A stretch of DNA of 64,000 bases from Saccharopolyspora erythraea NRRL 2338 (lineage in GTDB: Bacteria; Actinomycetota; Actinomycetes; Mycobacteriales; Pseudonocardiaceae). The notes below the pieces were generated by a model. The model did not search any database and was not told the DNA's origin. It saw only the letters and a list, made by a program, of their open reading frames with translations. Below, one piece after another: positions 18,451-28,514 of the stretch (positions are counted from its first letter, which is position 1; each line of letters opens with the position of its first letter). The translations under genes were made by a program, and so were the position numbers. The stretch is from assembly GCF_000062885.1 (NCBI RefSeq), contig NC_009142.1:6313584-6377583 (forward strand). The letters run 5' to 3'.

Positions 18451-18654
18451 ATGCAGGAACGCAGCGTTCGTTTCGTGGGCGGGCCGCTGGACGGCCGGGT
18501 CCAGGACCTCCGCGACTCCGAGGCGGTGGCCGGGCGGCTGCTCCGCCACATCCACCTGCACGACGGGCCGAAGATCGAGACCCATTACGAGCTGCGCTAC
18601 ACGCCGGGCAACGGCTGGGAGTACCACCTGCGCGCGCACGGCAAGAGCCCGTAG
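18451..18654 (+). CDS. Hypothetical 67-residue protein
   Basis: A small protein starting MQERSVRFVGGPLDGRVQDL, with GGAGG 6 bases before ATG 18451. The opening FVGGPLDG is common in short actinobacterial and phage proteins of unknown role, and the rest looks like a small beta-rich domain (THYELRYTPGNGWEYHLR). No operon partner is clear. Confidence 0.75.
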   Translation: MQERSVRFVGGPLDGRVQDLRDSEAVAGRLLRHIHLHDGPKIETHYELRYTPGNGWEYHLRAHGKSP

Positions 18655-19024
18655 GGACCTCGGTGGCCGGCTTGAACCCACCTGCCGGGCACCTCGGACG
18701 CGGCTCCGGGATCTGTTCCTCGCGCATCACCCGTGCAACACGCGCAGTCGTCCCGCGACGTGGGTTTTTCCCATTCCGGCAACGGAAAACCATCGTGCCG
18801 CCCATCGTGCACGGCTGCCGCGAACCGGCGCGGAGCAGCCGCGATACCGCGCGGCGAAGCCGAATCCGACATGTTCGCACTCCGCGCGCGTGCGCGGCAC
18901 CGCCGTGCAACGGTGAATTCACCAGCCGAGCGGCTGTGTCGCGCGGACCGGCGGCGGCCATAGCCTGGCCGCGGGCGCACGATCCGCTGCGCGCCAGGGA
19001 GAACCGCGCGCTACGGAGGTCGCC
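18655..19024. other. Intergenic region, no gene recognised
   Basis: About 370 bases without a convincing reading frame on either strand. It has lower GC than its surroundings in places and several short CG-rich palindromes. It probably holds the promoter of the 319-residue regulator at 19025 (GGAGG at 19015-19019 is its ribosome site). Confidence 0.5.
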
Positions 19025-19984
19025 ATGTCCGGCCACGGCCAATCGGACGGCACCGCGTCGAGCCGGCCGTGCGAGGACTCCCGCGCCGAGGTGGAGGCCC
19101 TGCTGCGGTCCGGTCCCTTCCACGAGGCGCTGCGCGCGGCCATCGCGCACAGCGGACTCACCCTGGAGGCCCTGCGCGGTGAACTGGCCGCGCGCGGCAT
19201 CCGGCTCAGCCTGGCGACCCTGAGCTACTGGCAGCACGGGCGAAGCCGCCCCGAGCGGACCGGCTCGATGCTGGCGCTGCGCGCGATCGAGAACATCCTG
19301 CGGCTGCCCGCGCATTCGCTGCGCGCGCTGCTGGGTCCGCCGCGCCCGCGCGGCCGGTGGCTCAACCACGAGCCCGGCCGCGGCATCGACGACCCCGCCG
19401 GGCAGCTCGCGGAGGTGATCGGGCCGGTGCTGGGGCCGTCCGACCGCGACCTGCGCGTCTTCTCCCAGGAGGACATCGCCTCCGTCGGCCCGGACCGGGC
19501 GATCCACCTGGTGCGTACCCGCACGGTGCTGCGCGCGCTGGCCGACGGGCCCGACCGCCACCTCGCCGTCTACCGCGGCGAACCCGGCACCGACTCGGGC
19601 GCGCTGGTCCCGGTCGCCACCGAGAACTGCCGGCTCGGCCGGACCAGCAGGCACCCGGCCGCCCCGATCGTGGTCGCCGAGCTGTTGTTCGACCGCAGGA
19701 TGCGCGCCGGGGAGACCCACCTGCTGGAGTACGAGTTCCGCGTCGAGCGCCCGGTGCGCAGCGTCGACCACCGCCGCACGTTCCGGTACCCGGCGGGCAG
19801 CTACGTCGCGTCGGTGCGGTTCTCGGAGTCGGCGGTCCCGGTGCGGTGCAGGCGGCTGCGCCAAGGCGCACCGGCTGCCGGGCGCGGGACCGACGAGCTG
19901 ACACTGGTGGGTGGTCGTTCGGTGCACCTCGCGGTGCGGGACGTCCCGCGCGGCGTGCTCGGGATCGCCTGGGACTGGGACTGA
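19025..19984 (+). CDS. HTH protein with C-terminal domain of unknown function
   Basis: A 319-residue protein. Residues about 35-100 form a helix-turn-helix-like block (FHEALRAAIAHSGLTLEALR, then LATLSYWQHGRSRPER), followed by a ~200-residue beta-rich domain that includes VRTRTVLRALADGPDRHLAVY. This layout recurs in actinobacterial regulators, but I cannot assign a ligand. GGAGG precedes ATG 19025 by about 5 bases. It lies just upstream of the methylmalonyl-CoA mutase operon; regulation of that operon is possible but not shown. Confidence 0.75.
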   Translation: MSGHGQSDGTASSRPCEDSRAEVEALLRSGPFHEALRAAIAHSGLTLEALRGELAARGIRLSLATLSYWQHGRSRPERTGSMLALRAIENILRLPAHSLRALLGPPRPRGRWLNHEPGRGIDDPAGQLAEVIGPVLGPSDRDLRVFSQEDIASVGPDRAIHLVRTRTVLRALADGPDRHLAVYRGEPGTDSGALVPVATENCRLGRTSRHPAAPIVVAELLFDRRMRAGETHLLEYEFRVERPVRSVDHRRTFRYPAGSYVASVRFSESAVPVRCRRLRQGAPAAGRGTDELTLVGGRSVHLAVRDVPRGVLGIAWDWD

Positions 19985-20071
19985 GGCGCCCGGCGGACGC
20001 TCTGCCCTGTCCGGCTGCGACAAGCGTCACACGATCCCCGGGCCGGGCCGCACCGGCCTACCATCCTGTTC

Positions 20072-21931
20072 ATGGTGGCGCACTCGACGACGAGCGACGG
20101 GCCGGAGCTGCCCCTGGCGGCCGAGTTCCCCGAGCCCGCCCGGCAGCAGTGGCGGCAACAGGTGGAGAAGGTCCTGCGCAGGTCGGGTCTGCTGCCCGAG
20201 GGCAGGCCCGCGCCGGAGCCGGTCGAGGACGTGCTCGCCAGCGCCACCTACGACGGCATCACCGTGCACCCGCTCTACACCGAGGGTCCCGCATCCAGCG
20301 GCGTCCCGGGCCTGGCGCCCTACGTGCGCGGCAGCCGGGCGCAGGGCTGCGTCAGCGAGGGCTGGGACGTCCGCCAGCACCACGCCCACCCCGACGCCTC
20401 GGAGACCAACCGCGAGATCCTGGCCGACCTCTACAACGGCACGACCTCGCTGTGGCTGGAGCTCGGGCCGACCGGGCTGCCGGTGGACTCGCTGGCCGAC
20501 GCCCTCGAAGGCGTCCACCTGGACATGATCGGCGTCGTGCTCGACGCCGGTGACGAGGCGGCGCGGGCCGCGTCGGCGTTGCTGGAGCTCGCGCGGGAGC
20601 AGGGGGTGCGGCCCAGCGCGCTGCGCGCCAACCTGGGCGCCGACCCGCTGAGCACCTGGGCTCGCACCGGGCAGGAACGCGACCTGGGCCTCGCCGCCGA
20701 GGTCGCCGCGCACTGCGCGTCGCACCCGGGCCTGCGCGCGATCACCGTCGACGGCCTGCCCTACCACGAGGCGGGCGGCTCCGACGCCGAGGAGCTCGGC
20801 TGCTCGATCGCCGCGGGCGTCACCTACCTGCGGGTGCTGGCCGGTGAGCTCGGTGCCGAGGCCGCGAGCGGGCTGCTGGAGTTCCGCTACGCCGCCACCG
20901 CCGACCAGTTCCTGACCATCGCCAAGCTGCGCGCGGCCCGCAGGCTGTGGGAGCGGGTGACGCGGGAGATCGGCGTCGCCGAGCGCGCGCAGCTCCAGCA
21001 CGCGGTCACCTCCTCGGCGATGCTGACGCGCCGCGACCCGTGGGTGAACATGCTGCGCACCACGATCGCCACGTTCGCCGCAGGCGTGGGCGGCGCGCGG
21101 TCGGTCACCGTGCGCCCGTTCGACGCCGCGATCGGGCTGCCGGACCCCTTCTCCCGGCGCATCGCCCGCAACACCCAGTCGCTGCTGCTGGAGGAGTCGC
21201 ACCTGGCGCAGGTGATCGACCCGGCGGGCGGTTCCTGGTACGTCGAGACGCTGACCGACGAACTGGCGCACAAGGCGTGGGAGTGGTTCCGGCGCATCGA
21301 GGCCGAGGGCGGGCTGCCCGCCGCGCTGCGCTCGGGTCTGGTGGCCGACCGGCTCGCCGAGACCTGGCAGCGGCGCCGGGACGCCGTCGCCCACCGCACC
21401 GACCCGATCACCGGCGTCACCGAGTTCCCGAACCTCGAAGAACCCGCGCTGCGACGCGACCCCGCGCCCGAGCCGCTGTCGGGCGGCCTGCCCCGCCACC
21501 GCTACGCCGAGGACTTCGAGCGGCTGCGCGACGCCTCCGACGCCCACCTCGCCGAAACCGGTGCGCGCCCGAAGGTCTTCCTCGCCACGCTCGGTTCGCT
21601 CGCCGAGCACAACGCCCGCGCGTCGTTCGCCCGCAACCTCTTCGGCGCGGGCGGGCTGGAAACCCCGGACGCCGGGCCCACGGAGTCCACAGAGGACGTG
21701 GTGAAGGCGTTCGCCGGCTCGGGCACGCCGGTGGCCTGCCTGTGCTCGGGTGACCGGATCTACGGTGAGCACGCGGAGGAAACCGCCCGCGCGCTCCGGG
21801 AGGCGGGGGCCGACCAGGTGCTGCTGGCCGGCTCGCTCGAGGTGCCCGGCGTCGACGGCCGGGTGTTCGGCGGGTGCAACGCCCTCGAAGTCTTGCAGGA
21901 CGTCCACCGCAGGTTGGGAGTGCAGCAGTGA
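20072..21931 (+). CDS. mutA: Methylmalonyl-CoA mutase small subunit
   Basis: The non-catalytic partner of MutB, 619 residues, the normal length for actinobacterial MutA. It shows the mutase TIM-barrel signature ([13 protein letters not shown], then the later [16 protein letters not shown] and [12 protein letters not shown]) and a C-terminal flavodoxin-like domain that lacks the cobalamin-binding DxHxxG motif, as expected for the small subunit. The stop TGA (21929-21931) overlaps the GTG start of mutB by 4 bases, so the two are translationally coupled. Confidence 0.96.
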   Translation: MVAHSTTSDGPELPLAAEFPEPARQQWRQQVEKVLRRSGLLPEGRPAPEPVEDVLASATYDGITVHPLYTEGPASSGVPGLAPYVRGSRAQGCVSEGWDVRQHHAHPDASETNREILADLYNGTTSLWLELGPTGLPVDSLADALEGVHLDMIGVVLDAGDEAARAASALLELAREQGVRPSALRANLGADPLSTWARTGQERDLGLAAEVAAHCASHPGLRAITVDGLPYHEAGGSDAEELGCSIAAGVTYLRVLAGELGAEAASGLLEFRYAATADQFLTIAKLRAARRLWERVTREIGVAERAQLQHAVTSSAMLTRRDPWVNMLRTTIATFAAGVGGARSVTVRPFDAAIGLPDPFSRRIARNTQSLLLEESHLAQVIDPAGGSWYVETLTDELAHKAWEWFRRIEAEGGLPAALRSGLVADRLAETWQRRRDAVAHRTDPITGVTEFPNLEEPALRRDPAPEPLSGGLPRHRYAEDFERLRDASDAHLAETGARPKVFLATLGSLAEHNARASFARNLFGAGGLETPDAGPTESTEDVVKAFAGSGTPVACLCSGDRIYGEHAEETARALREAGADQVLLAGSLEVPGVDGRVFGGCNALEVLQDVHRRLGVQQ

Positions 21932-24222
21932 CCGCCCACGAGCACGAACCGATCCCCAGCTTCGCCGGCGTGGAGCTGGGCGAGCCCGCCCCCGCGCCTG
22001 CCGGGCGGTGGAACGACGCGCTGCTGGCCGAGACCGGCAAGGAGGCCGACGCCCTGGTGTGGGAGGCGCCCGAGGGCATCGGCGTCAAGCCGCTCTACAC
22101 CGAGGCCGACACCCGCGGGCTGGACTTCCTGCGCACCTACCCGGGAATCGCGCCGTTCCTGCGCGGCCCGTACCCGACGATGTATGTCAACCAGCCGTGG
22201 ACGGTGCGCCAGTACGCGGGGTTCTCCACCGCCGAGCAGTCCAACGCCTTCTACCGCCGCAACCTCGCCGCCGGGCAGAAGGGCCTGTCGGTGGCCTTCG
22301 ACCTGGCCACCCACCGCGGCTACGACTCCGACCACCCGCGCGTCGGCGGTGACGTCGGCATGGCGGGCGTGGCGATCGACTCCATCTACGACATGCGCCG
22401 GCTCTTCGACGGCATCCCGCTGGACAGGATGAGCGTGTCGATGACGATGAACGGCGCCGTGCTGCCGGTGATGGCGCTCTACATCGTCGCCGCCGAGGAA
22501 CAGGGCGTGGCGCCGGAGAAGCTGGCCGGGACCATCCAGAACGACATCCTCAAGGAGTTCATGGTCCGCAACACCTACATCTACCCGCCGCAGCCGTCGA
22601 TGCGGATCATCTCCGACATCTTCGCCTACGCCTCGCGGCGGATGCCGAAGTTCAACTCGATCTCCATCTCCGGCTACCACATCCAGGAGGCCGGGGCGAC
22701 CGCCGACCTGGAGCTGGCCTACACCCTCGCGGACGGCGTGGAGTACCTGCGCGCCGGGCGGCAGGCGGGCCTGGACATCGACTCCTTCGCCCCGCGGCTG
22801 TCGTTCTTCTGGGGCATCGGGATGAACTTCGCGATGGAGGTCGCCAAGCTGCGCGCGGCCCGGCTGCTGTGGGCCAAGCTGGTCAAGCGCTTCGAGCCGT
22901 CGGACCCGAAGTCGCTGTCGCTGCGCACCCACTCGCAGACCTCGGGCTGGTCGCTGACCGCCCAGGACGTCTACAACAACGTCGTGCGCACGTGCGTGGA
23001 GGCGATGGCCGCCACCCAGGGCCACACCCAGTCGCTGCACACCAACGCCCTGGACGAGGCGCTGGCGCTGCCGACCGACTTCTCCGCGCGCATCGCCCGC
23101 AACACCCAGCTGGTGCTCCAGCAGGAGTCCGGCACCACCCGCGTCATCGACCCGTGGGGCGGCTCGCACTACATCGAGCGGCTGACCCAGGACCTCGCCG
23201 AACGCGCGTGGGCCCACATCACCGAGGTCGAGGACGCCGGCGGCATGGCCCAGGCCATCGACGCCGGTATCCCGAAGATGCGCATCGAGGAGGCCGCCGC
23301 GCGGACGCAGGCGCGCATCGACTCCGGCCGCCAGCCGCTCATCGGCGTCAACAAGTACCGCTACGACGGCGACGAGCAGATCGAGGTCCTCAAGGTCGAC
23401 AACGCCGGCGTGCGGGCCCAGCAGCTGGACAAGCTGCGGCGGCTGCGCGAGGAACGCGACTCCGAGGCGTGCGAGACCGCACTGCGCAGGCTGACCGGCG
23501 CCGCCGAGGCCGCGCTGGAGGACAACCGGCCCGACGACCTCGCGCACAACCTGCTGACGCTGGCCGTGGACGCCGCGCGGCACAAGGCCACCGTCGGCGA
23601 GATCTCCGACGCGCTGGAGAAGGTCTTCGGCCGCCACTCCGGCCAGATCCGTACGATTTCCGGCGTGTACCGGGAGGAGTCGGGTACCTCGGAGTCGCTG
23701 GAGCGCGCCCGCCGCAAGGTCGAGGAGTTCGACGAGGCAGAGGGCAGGCGCCCGCGCATCCTGGTGGCCAAGATGGGCCAGGACGGCCACGACCGCGGCC
23801 AGAAGGTCATCGCCACCGCCTTCGCCGACATCGGCTTCGACGTCGACGTGGGCCCGCTGTTCCAGACCCCGGCCGAGGTCGCCCGCCAGGCGGTCGAGTC
23901 CGACGTGCACGTCGTCGGGGTGTCGTCGCTGGCCGCGGGCCACCTGACGCTGGTGCCCGCGCTGCGCGACGAGCTGGCCGGGCTCGGCCGCTCCGACATC
24001 ATGATCGTTGTCGGCGGCGTGATCCCGCCCGCCGACTTCGACGCGCTGCGCCAGGGCGGAGCCAGCGCGATCTTCCCGCCGGGAACCGTGATCGCCGACG
24101 CCGCGCTCGGACTGCTCGACCAGCTCCGCGCGGTGCTCGACCACCCCGCGCCCGGCGAGCCTGCCGGCGAGTCGGACGGCGCCCGAGGCGGTTCCCCCGG
24201 CGAGACGTCGAGCGCGGGCTGA
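21928..24222 (+). CDS. mutB: Methylmalonyl-CoA mutase large (catalytic) subunit
   Basis: Adenosylcobalamin-dependent mutase interconverting succinyl-CoA and (R)-methylmalonyl-CoA, 764 residues. The barrel shows [32 protein letters not shown] and [14 protein letters not shown]; the B12-binding domain has GQDGHDRG at about residues 617-624, then [16 protein letters not shown] and VVGGVIPP. The GTG start 21928 sits in the mutA stop. It serves propionyl-CoA catabolism and supplies methylmalonyl-CoA for polyketide extension. meaB follows after 2 bases. Confidence 0.97.
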   Translation: MTAHEHEPIPSFAGVELGEPAPAPAGRWNDALLAETGKEADALVWEAPEGIGVKPLYTEADTRGLDFLRTYPGIAPFLRGPYPTMYVNQPWTVRQYAGFSTAEQSNAFYRRNLAAGQKGLSVAFDLATHRGYDSDHPRVGGDVGMAGVAIDSIYDMRRLFDGIPLDRMSVSMTMNGAVLPVMALYIVAAEEQGVAPEKLAGTIQNDILKEFMVRNTYIYPPQPSMRIISDIFAYASRRMPKFNSISISGYHIQEAGATADLELAYTLADGVEYLRAGRQAGLDIDSFAPRLSFFWGIGMNFAMEVAKLRAARLLWAKLVKRFEPSDPKSLSLRTHSQTSGWSLTAQDVYNNVVRTCVEAMAATQGHTQSLHTNALDEALALPTDFSARIARNTQLVLQQESGTTRVIDPWGGSHYIERLTQDLAERAWAHITEVEDAGGMAQAIDAGIPKMRIEEAAARTQARIDSGRQPLIGVNKYRYDGDEQIEVLKVDNAGVRAQQLDKLRRLREERDSEACETALRRLTGAAEAALEDNRPDDLAHNLLTLAVDAARHKATVGEISDALEKVFGRHSGQIRTISGVYREESGTSESLERARRKVEEFDEAEGRRPRILVAKMGQDGHDRGQKVIATAFADIGFDVDVGPLFQTPAEVARQAVESDVHVVGVSSLAAGHLTLVPALRDELAGLGRSDIMIVVGGVIPPADFDALRQGGASAIFPPGTVIADAALGLLDQLRAVLDHPAPGEPAGESDGARGGSPGETSSAG

Positions 24223-24224
24223 CC

Positions 24225-25211
24225 ATGCCGCGCGAGATCGACGTCCAGGACTACGCCAAGGGCGTGCTCGGCGGCTCGCGCGCCAAGCTGGCGCAGGCGA
24301 TCACGCTGGTGGAGTCGACCAGGGCCGAGCACCGCGCGAAAGCCCAGGAACTGCTCGTCGAGCTGCTGCCGCACAGCGGTGGGGCGCACCGGGTGGGCAT
24401 CACCGGCGTGCCCGGCGTCGGCAAGTCGACGTTCATCGAGTCGCTGGGCACGATGCTGACCGCGCAGGGGCACCGGGTCGCGGTGCTGGCGGTCGACCCG
24501 TCGTCCACGCGCAGCGGCGGCAGCATCCTGGGCGACAAGACGCGGATGCCCAAGCTCGCCTCCGACTCCGGCGCGTTCGTGCGGCCCTCCCCCTCGGCGG
24601 GCACGCTCGGCGGCGTCGCGCGCGCGACCCGCGAGACGATCGTGCTGATGGAGGCGGCCGGATTCGACGTCGTGCTCGTGGAAACGGTGGGCGTCGGCCA
24701 GTCCGAGGTCGCCGTGGCGGGAATGGTCGACTGCTTCCTGCTGCTGACGCTGGCCCGCACCGGCGACCAGTTGCAGGGCATCAAGAAGGGTGTGTTGGAG
24801 CTGGCCGACCTTGTCGCGGTGAACAAGGCCGACGGACCGCACGAGGGCGAGGCGCGCAAGGCGGCCCGCGAGCTGCGCGGCGCGCTGCGGCTGCTGACCC
24901 CGGTCAGCACGTCGTGGAGACCCCCGGTGGTGACCTGCAGCGGCCTGACCGGAGCGGGCCTGGACACGCTCTGGGAGCAGGTCGAGCAGCACCGCGCCAC
25001 CCTCACCGAGACCGGCGAGCTGGCCGAGAAGCGCAGCCGCCAGCAGGTCGACTGGACCTGGGCGCTGGTGCGCGACCAGCTCATGTCCGACCTGACCCGG
25101 CACCCGGCGGTGCGCCGCATCGTCGACGAGGTCGAATCCGACGTGCGGGCCGGGGAACTGACCGCGGGCATCGCCGCCGAGCGGCTGCTCGACGCCTTCC
25201 GGGAGCGCTGA
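24225..25211 (+). CDS. meaB: Methylmalonyl-CoA mutase GTPase chaperone (MeaB/ArgK family)
   Basis: A G3E-family GTPase of 328 residues that gates cofactor loading and protects MutAB. It has Walker A GVPGVGKST at about residues 61-69, then the AVDPSSTRSGGSILGDKTRM switch region characteristic of MeaB, VETVGVGQSE, and the NKAD base-specificity motif at about 201. It starts 2 bases after the mutB stop, and its own stop overlaps the next start by one base. Old annotations call this family LAO/AO transport ATPase. Confidence 0.96.
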   Translation: MPREIDVQDYAKGVLGGSRAKLAQAITLVESTRAEHRAKAQELLVELLPHSGGAHRVGITGVPGVGKSTFIESLGTMLTAQGHRVAVLAVDPSSTRSGGSILGDKTRMPKLASDSGAFVRPSPSAGTLGGVARATRETIVLMEAAGFDVVLVETVGVGQSEVAVAGMVDCFLLLTLARTGDQLQGIKKGVLELADLVAVNKADGPHEGEARKAARELRGALRLLTPVSTSWRPPVVTCSGLTGAGLDTLWEQVEQHRATLTETGELAEKRSRQQVDWTWALVRDQLMSDLTRHPAVRRIVDEVESDVRAGELTAGIAAERLLDAFRER

Positions 25212-25570
25212 TGCTGGCCGTCACCGTCGACCCCAACTCCGCTGTCGCACCGTTCGAGCAGGTGCGCACGCAGATCGCGCAGCAGATCAACGACCGCGTC
25301 CTGCCGGTCGGAACCAAGCTGCCCACCGTGCGCCGGCTGGCGGCCGACCTCGGCATCGCGGCCAACACCGCGGCCAAGGCCTACCGCGAGCTGGAGCAGG
25401 CGGGACTGATCGAAACCCGTGGCCGCGCGGGAACCTTCGTGGGCTCGGCGGGCGAGCGCAGCAACGAGCGCGCGGCCGAGGCCGCCGCCGAGTACGCCCG
25501 GACCGTCGCCGCGCTGGGCATCCCCCGCGAGGAGGCACTTGCCATCGTGCGCGCGGCCCTGCGCGCGTAG
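25211..25570 (+). CDS. GntR-family regulator, YtrA-like short form
   Basis: A 119-residue regulator: GntR winged helix (FEQVRTQIAQQINDRVLPVG, then TVRRLAADLGIAANTAAKAY) followed by a short helical tail with no large effector domain, as in the YtrA group. The start ATG overlaps the meaB stop as TGATG, so it belongs to the mut operon. It may regulate that operon, but the sequence does not prove it. Confidence 0.92.
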   Translation: MLAVTVDPNSAVAPFEQVRTQIAQQINDRVLPVGTKLPTVRRLAADLGIAANTAAKAYRELEQAGLIETRGRAGTFVGSAGERSNERAAEAAAEYARTVAALGIPREEALAIVRAALRA

Positions 25571-25574
25571 GGCC

Positions 25575-25631
25575 GCCCTGCGGGCGTAGCGCGGCCCTGC
25601 GGGCGTAGCGCGGCCCTGCGGGCTTGGCGCG
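25575..25631 (+). repeat. Three tandem 19-bp units
   Basis: GCCCTGCGGGCGTAGCGCG occurs at 25575-25593 and 25594-25612, with a diverged third copy at 25613-25631. The units start 5 bases after the gntR stop. Each copy contains a TAG in one forward frame. Confidence 0.85.
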
Positions 25632-25640
25632 GCCCGGGCG

Positions 25641-26000
25641 GGTTCAGCGCTTCGCGCGGCGCCGCGCGAGACGGCGCGGGGCCACCTGCTCGGCCTGCTC
25701 CCCCTGGATCCGCAGAGCCGGCGGATGTCGTTGGTGTCGCACGCCTTCTTCAACGCCGCCCTGGTCGACGACGACTTCGCCGCCGTCGCCAGGATCTACT
25801 CGCCGATCATCGAGAAGGCGGTCGCCGAACAGATCCGCGAGGCCGATCCGGACGCCGGCGCCGAGCAGGAGGCGGGAATCCTCACCTCGCTCGTGCGCGG
25901 CCTCATCGGCAGCGTGCTCATCGGCGAGCGGACACCGCAGCAGGCGGTGGAGCTGGTGGACCGGCAACTGGACCGCGTCTTCGGCGTCAGGAGCCGGTAG
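25641..26000 (+). pseudogene. Remnant of a TetR-family regulator (C-terminal domain only)
   Basis: The frame ending at TAG 25998-26000 reads through HLLGLLPLDPQSRRMSLVSH and then FFNAALVDDDFAAVARIYSP and a helical tail, a pattern resembling TetR-family ligand domains. There is no HTH upstream; instead the 19-bp tandem repeats occupy that place. A 91-residue protein could still be made from ATG 25725. The TetR assignment is by pattern and moderately sure. Confidence 0.5.
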
Positions 26001-26043
26001 CCGCTGACGCTCCTTTCCCTTCCTGGCGCGGGAAGCCGCCCGC

Positions 26044-26778
26044 TCAGCCGACCTCGGCGGACAGGGCGCGCATGGTGGCGATCTCGTCGGTCTGGGTGAC
26101 CAGCACGTCCTGGGCCATCGCGTGCACCTGTTCGTCGACGCCGCGGGTGAGCAGGTCGGTCGCCATGGTCACCGCGCCCTCGTGATGGGCGGTCATCAGC
26201 CGCAGGAAGAGCCGGTCGAAGTCGGCGCCGCGGGCGGCGGCCAGCTCGGCGAGCTGCTCGGGCGTTGCCATGCCCGGCATCGCGGCGTGCGCGGGGTCCG
26301 CGCCGGTGTGCCCGGTGCCGGTGGCGTGCCCGGTGTCCGCGCCGCCGGTGTGCCCGCCATGGCCGGTGTCGCCGCCATGCCCGGTCCGCCCCTGCGCGCC
26401 GTGGGTCGCCTGCCAGCCGCGCATCATGTCGATCTCCGGCTTCTGCGCTCCCCCGATGCGTTCGGCCAGCGCCCGCACCTGCGGGTGCTGCGCCCGCTCC
26501 GGGGCCAGGGCGGTCATCTCCAGCGCCTGCTCGTGGTGCGGGATCATCATCGCGACGTAGGTCGCTTCGGCCTCGCCAGGAGGTGCCGGCCGGCCGAGCC
26601 CCTGGACTTCCTCGCCGGTCGCGACCTTCGGCTCGTCGCCGGGCGCGCCCGGCAACACCACCGGTGCAGGCGGCGGTTCCGGGGTCGAGCACGCGCCGAG
26701 CAGCCCCGCCGCGAGAACCACCGCGAACACCGCCGCCGTCCCGGTGCCGAGCCTCCTCGCGGTTGCGCCGAGCTGCAT
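26044..26778 (-). CDS. DUF305 lipoprotein
   Basis: A 244-residue exported protein. The signal peptide ends in the lipobox LLGAC (Cys about 30). DUF305 is present in two halves, with MMIPHHEQALEM at about residue 78 and LMTAHHEGAVTMA near 195. Between them is a His/Gly-rich linker (TGHGGDTGHGGHTGG) that could bind metal. DUF305 proteins are four-helix, ferritin-like bundles often linked to copper or metal handling. It is divergent from an LVIVD-repeat protein gene, an association common in actinobacteria. Confidence 0.93.
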   Translation of the reverse strand: MQLGATARRLGTGTAAVFAVVLAAGLLGACSTPEPPPAPVVLPGAPGDEPKVATGEEVQGLGRPAPPGEAEATYVAMMIPHHEQALEMTALAPERAQHPQVRALAERIGGAQKPEIDMMRGWQATHGAQGRTGHGGDTGHGGHTGGADTGHATGTGHTGADPAHAAMPGMATPEQLAELAAARGADFDRLFLRLMTAHHEGAVTMATDLLTRGVDEQVHAMAQDVLVTQTDEIATMRALSAEVG

Positions 26779-26940
26779 TGATCCTCCTTATACCGACCCA
26801 AATGCGACCACACGGACTATTGGGGCCGCAGAACGTGACAAAGATACTGATTCGGGTTGGTACTCCGGTACCGCTGTTTGGCGAGCGCGCGCGCAGGCGC
26901 GGGCAGCTCGATAACCGAATCGAATGTGGGGTGGGTTCTG

Positions 26941-28416
26941 TTGAATCCGAGTTCCAGGCGCAGGCCTGGTCGCGGCGGGGCACGGTTGCGGGTGGCGGGC
27001 GTTCTCGCCGGTGTGGTTCCCCTGGTCCTCGGTCTGCTGGCGACACCGTCGCTGGCCGACACCCCCGGTAGCGAGCATCCGGAGGACCCCGGCGCGGGCG
27101 TGGTCTCGGCGCAGGCCGTCGCGCGCGAGGTGATCAAGAGCAAGAACATCAAGCACACCGCGCACCTGCCCAAGCAGGCGCCGTTCGACAACATCGAGTC
27201 CGTCGGCACCGACATCGCCTTCAAGGGCAGGCACGCCTTCGTCGGCAACTACGGCGGGTTCGTCGTCTACGACATCGCCAAGCCCGACAAGCCGCAGATC
27301 GTCACGCAGGTGGCCTGCCCCGGTGGCCAGGGCGACGTCTCGATCAGCGGGAACCTGCTGTTCGTCTCCACCGACTACCCGCGCTCCAACAACACCTGCC
27401 AGAGCGAGGCGACCACCGCCGCCGACCCCAACGGGTGGGAGGGCATGAAGGTCTTCGACGTCAGCGACCCGGCCAAGCCGCGCTACGTCTCCTCCATCGC
27501 GACAGCCTGCGGTTCGCACACCCACACCCTGGTGCCCGACAAGGCGGGCAAGGCGGTGTACCTCTACGTCTCCTCCTACGCGCCCAAGCCGGAGTTCCCG
27601 AACTGCCAGCCGCCGCACGACAAGATCTCAATCATCAAGGTGCCGCTGGACAACCCGGCCGAACCGGTCTTGCTCGACGCTCCGGTCGTGTTCCCGGACG
27701 GCGGCAACCCCGGTCAGCCCGGCGGCATCCGGGAGACCTCGGGCTGCCACGACATCACGGTGTTCCCGTCCAAGGACCTCGCGGCGGGCGCGTGCATGGG
27801 TGACGGCGTGCTGTTCGACATCTCCGACCGGGAGAAGCCGCGCGTCGTCAACCAGGTCCGCGACGACCAGAACTTCGCGTTCTGGCACTCGGCGACCTTC
27901 AACAACGAGGGCACCAAGGTCGTGTTCACCGACGAGCTCGGCGGTGGCAGTGCGGCGACCTGCGACGCCCCGACCGGCCCGAAGCGCGGCGCCAACGGCA
28001 TCTACGACATCGTCGGCTCCGGTGCGGAATCCAAGCTGGAGTTCCGCAGCTACTACAAGATCCCGCGCCACCAGGCCGCCACGGAGAACTGCGTGGCGCA
28101 CAACGGTTCCCTGATCCCGGTCCCGGGCAAGGACATCATGGTGCAGGCCTGGTACCAGGGCGGCGTCTCGGTGTGGGAGTTCACCGACTCGGCGCAGCCG
28201 AAGGAGATCGCCTTCTTCGACCGCACCCCGTTCGACCCGGGCAAGCTGCAGACCGCCGGGTCGTGGTCGGCGTACTACTACAACGGCCGCGTCTTCTCCA
28301 GCGGCATCCAGGAGGGCCTGGACGTGCTGGACATCAAGGACCGGCGGACCGACCCCGCCAAGCGGGTGCGCTTCGAGGAGTTCAACCCGCAGACCCAGCC
28401 CGTGTACGCGGACTGA
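26941..28416 (+). CDS. Secreted LVIVD-repeat (beta-propeller) protein
   Basis: About 491 residues. The N terminus has a basic stretch and a hydrophobic signal segment (VAGVLAGVVPLVLGLLATPSLA). The mature part has LVIVD-type blades (FVVYDIAKPDKPQIV, MKVFDVSDPAKPRYV, VLFDISDREKPRVV and LDVLDIKDRRTDPAK), which usually form a propeller on the cell surface. The start is uncertain: TTG 26941 follows a GGGGTGGG stretch, and GTG 26926 is also in frame. A strong terminator follows. Divergent from the DUF305 lipoprotein. Confidence 0.88.
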   Translation: MNPSSRRRPGRGGARLRVAGVLAGVVPLVLGLLATPSLADTPGSEHPEDPGAGVVSAQAVAREVIKSKNIKHTAHLPKQAPFDNIESVGTDIAFKGRHAFVGNYGGFVVYDIAKPDKPQIVTQVACPGGQGDVSISGNLLFVSTDYPRSNNTCQSEATTAADPNGWEGMKVFDVSDPAKPRYVSSIATACGSHTHTLVPDKAGKAVYLYVSSYAPKPEFPNCQPPHDKISIIKVPLDNPAEPVLLDAPVVFPDGGNPGQPGGIRETSGCHDITVFPSKDLAAGACMGDGVLFDISDREKPRVVNQVRDDQNFAFWHSATFNNEGTKVVFTDELGGGSAATCDAPTGPKRGANGIYDIVGSGAESKLEFRSYYKIPRHQAATENCVAHNGSLIPVPGKDIMVQAWYQGGVSVWEFTDSAQPKEIAFFDRTPFDPGKLQTAGSWSAYYYNGRVFSSGIQEGLDVLDIKDRRTDPAKRVRFEEFNPQTQPVYAD

Positions 28417-28430
28417 CGTCCTGACCAGTG

Positions 28431-28458
28431 GGCCCCGCCGGGCGATCCCGGCGGGGCC
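28431..28458 (+). terminator. Strong stem-loop terminator
   Basis: GGCCCCGCCGGG (28431-28442) and CCCGGCGGGGCC (28447-28458) pair perfectly over 12 bp around a 4-base CGAT loop, 15 bases after the LVIVD gene stop. No T tract follows, as is common in high-GC actinobacteria. Confidence 0.85.
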
Positions 28459-28514
28459 TGCTCATGCGGAAGTCGGTGACGCATCATTCCCTATGTGCGC
28501 TATCTTGGGGAGCG

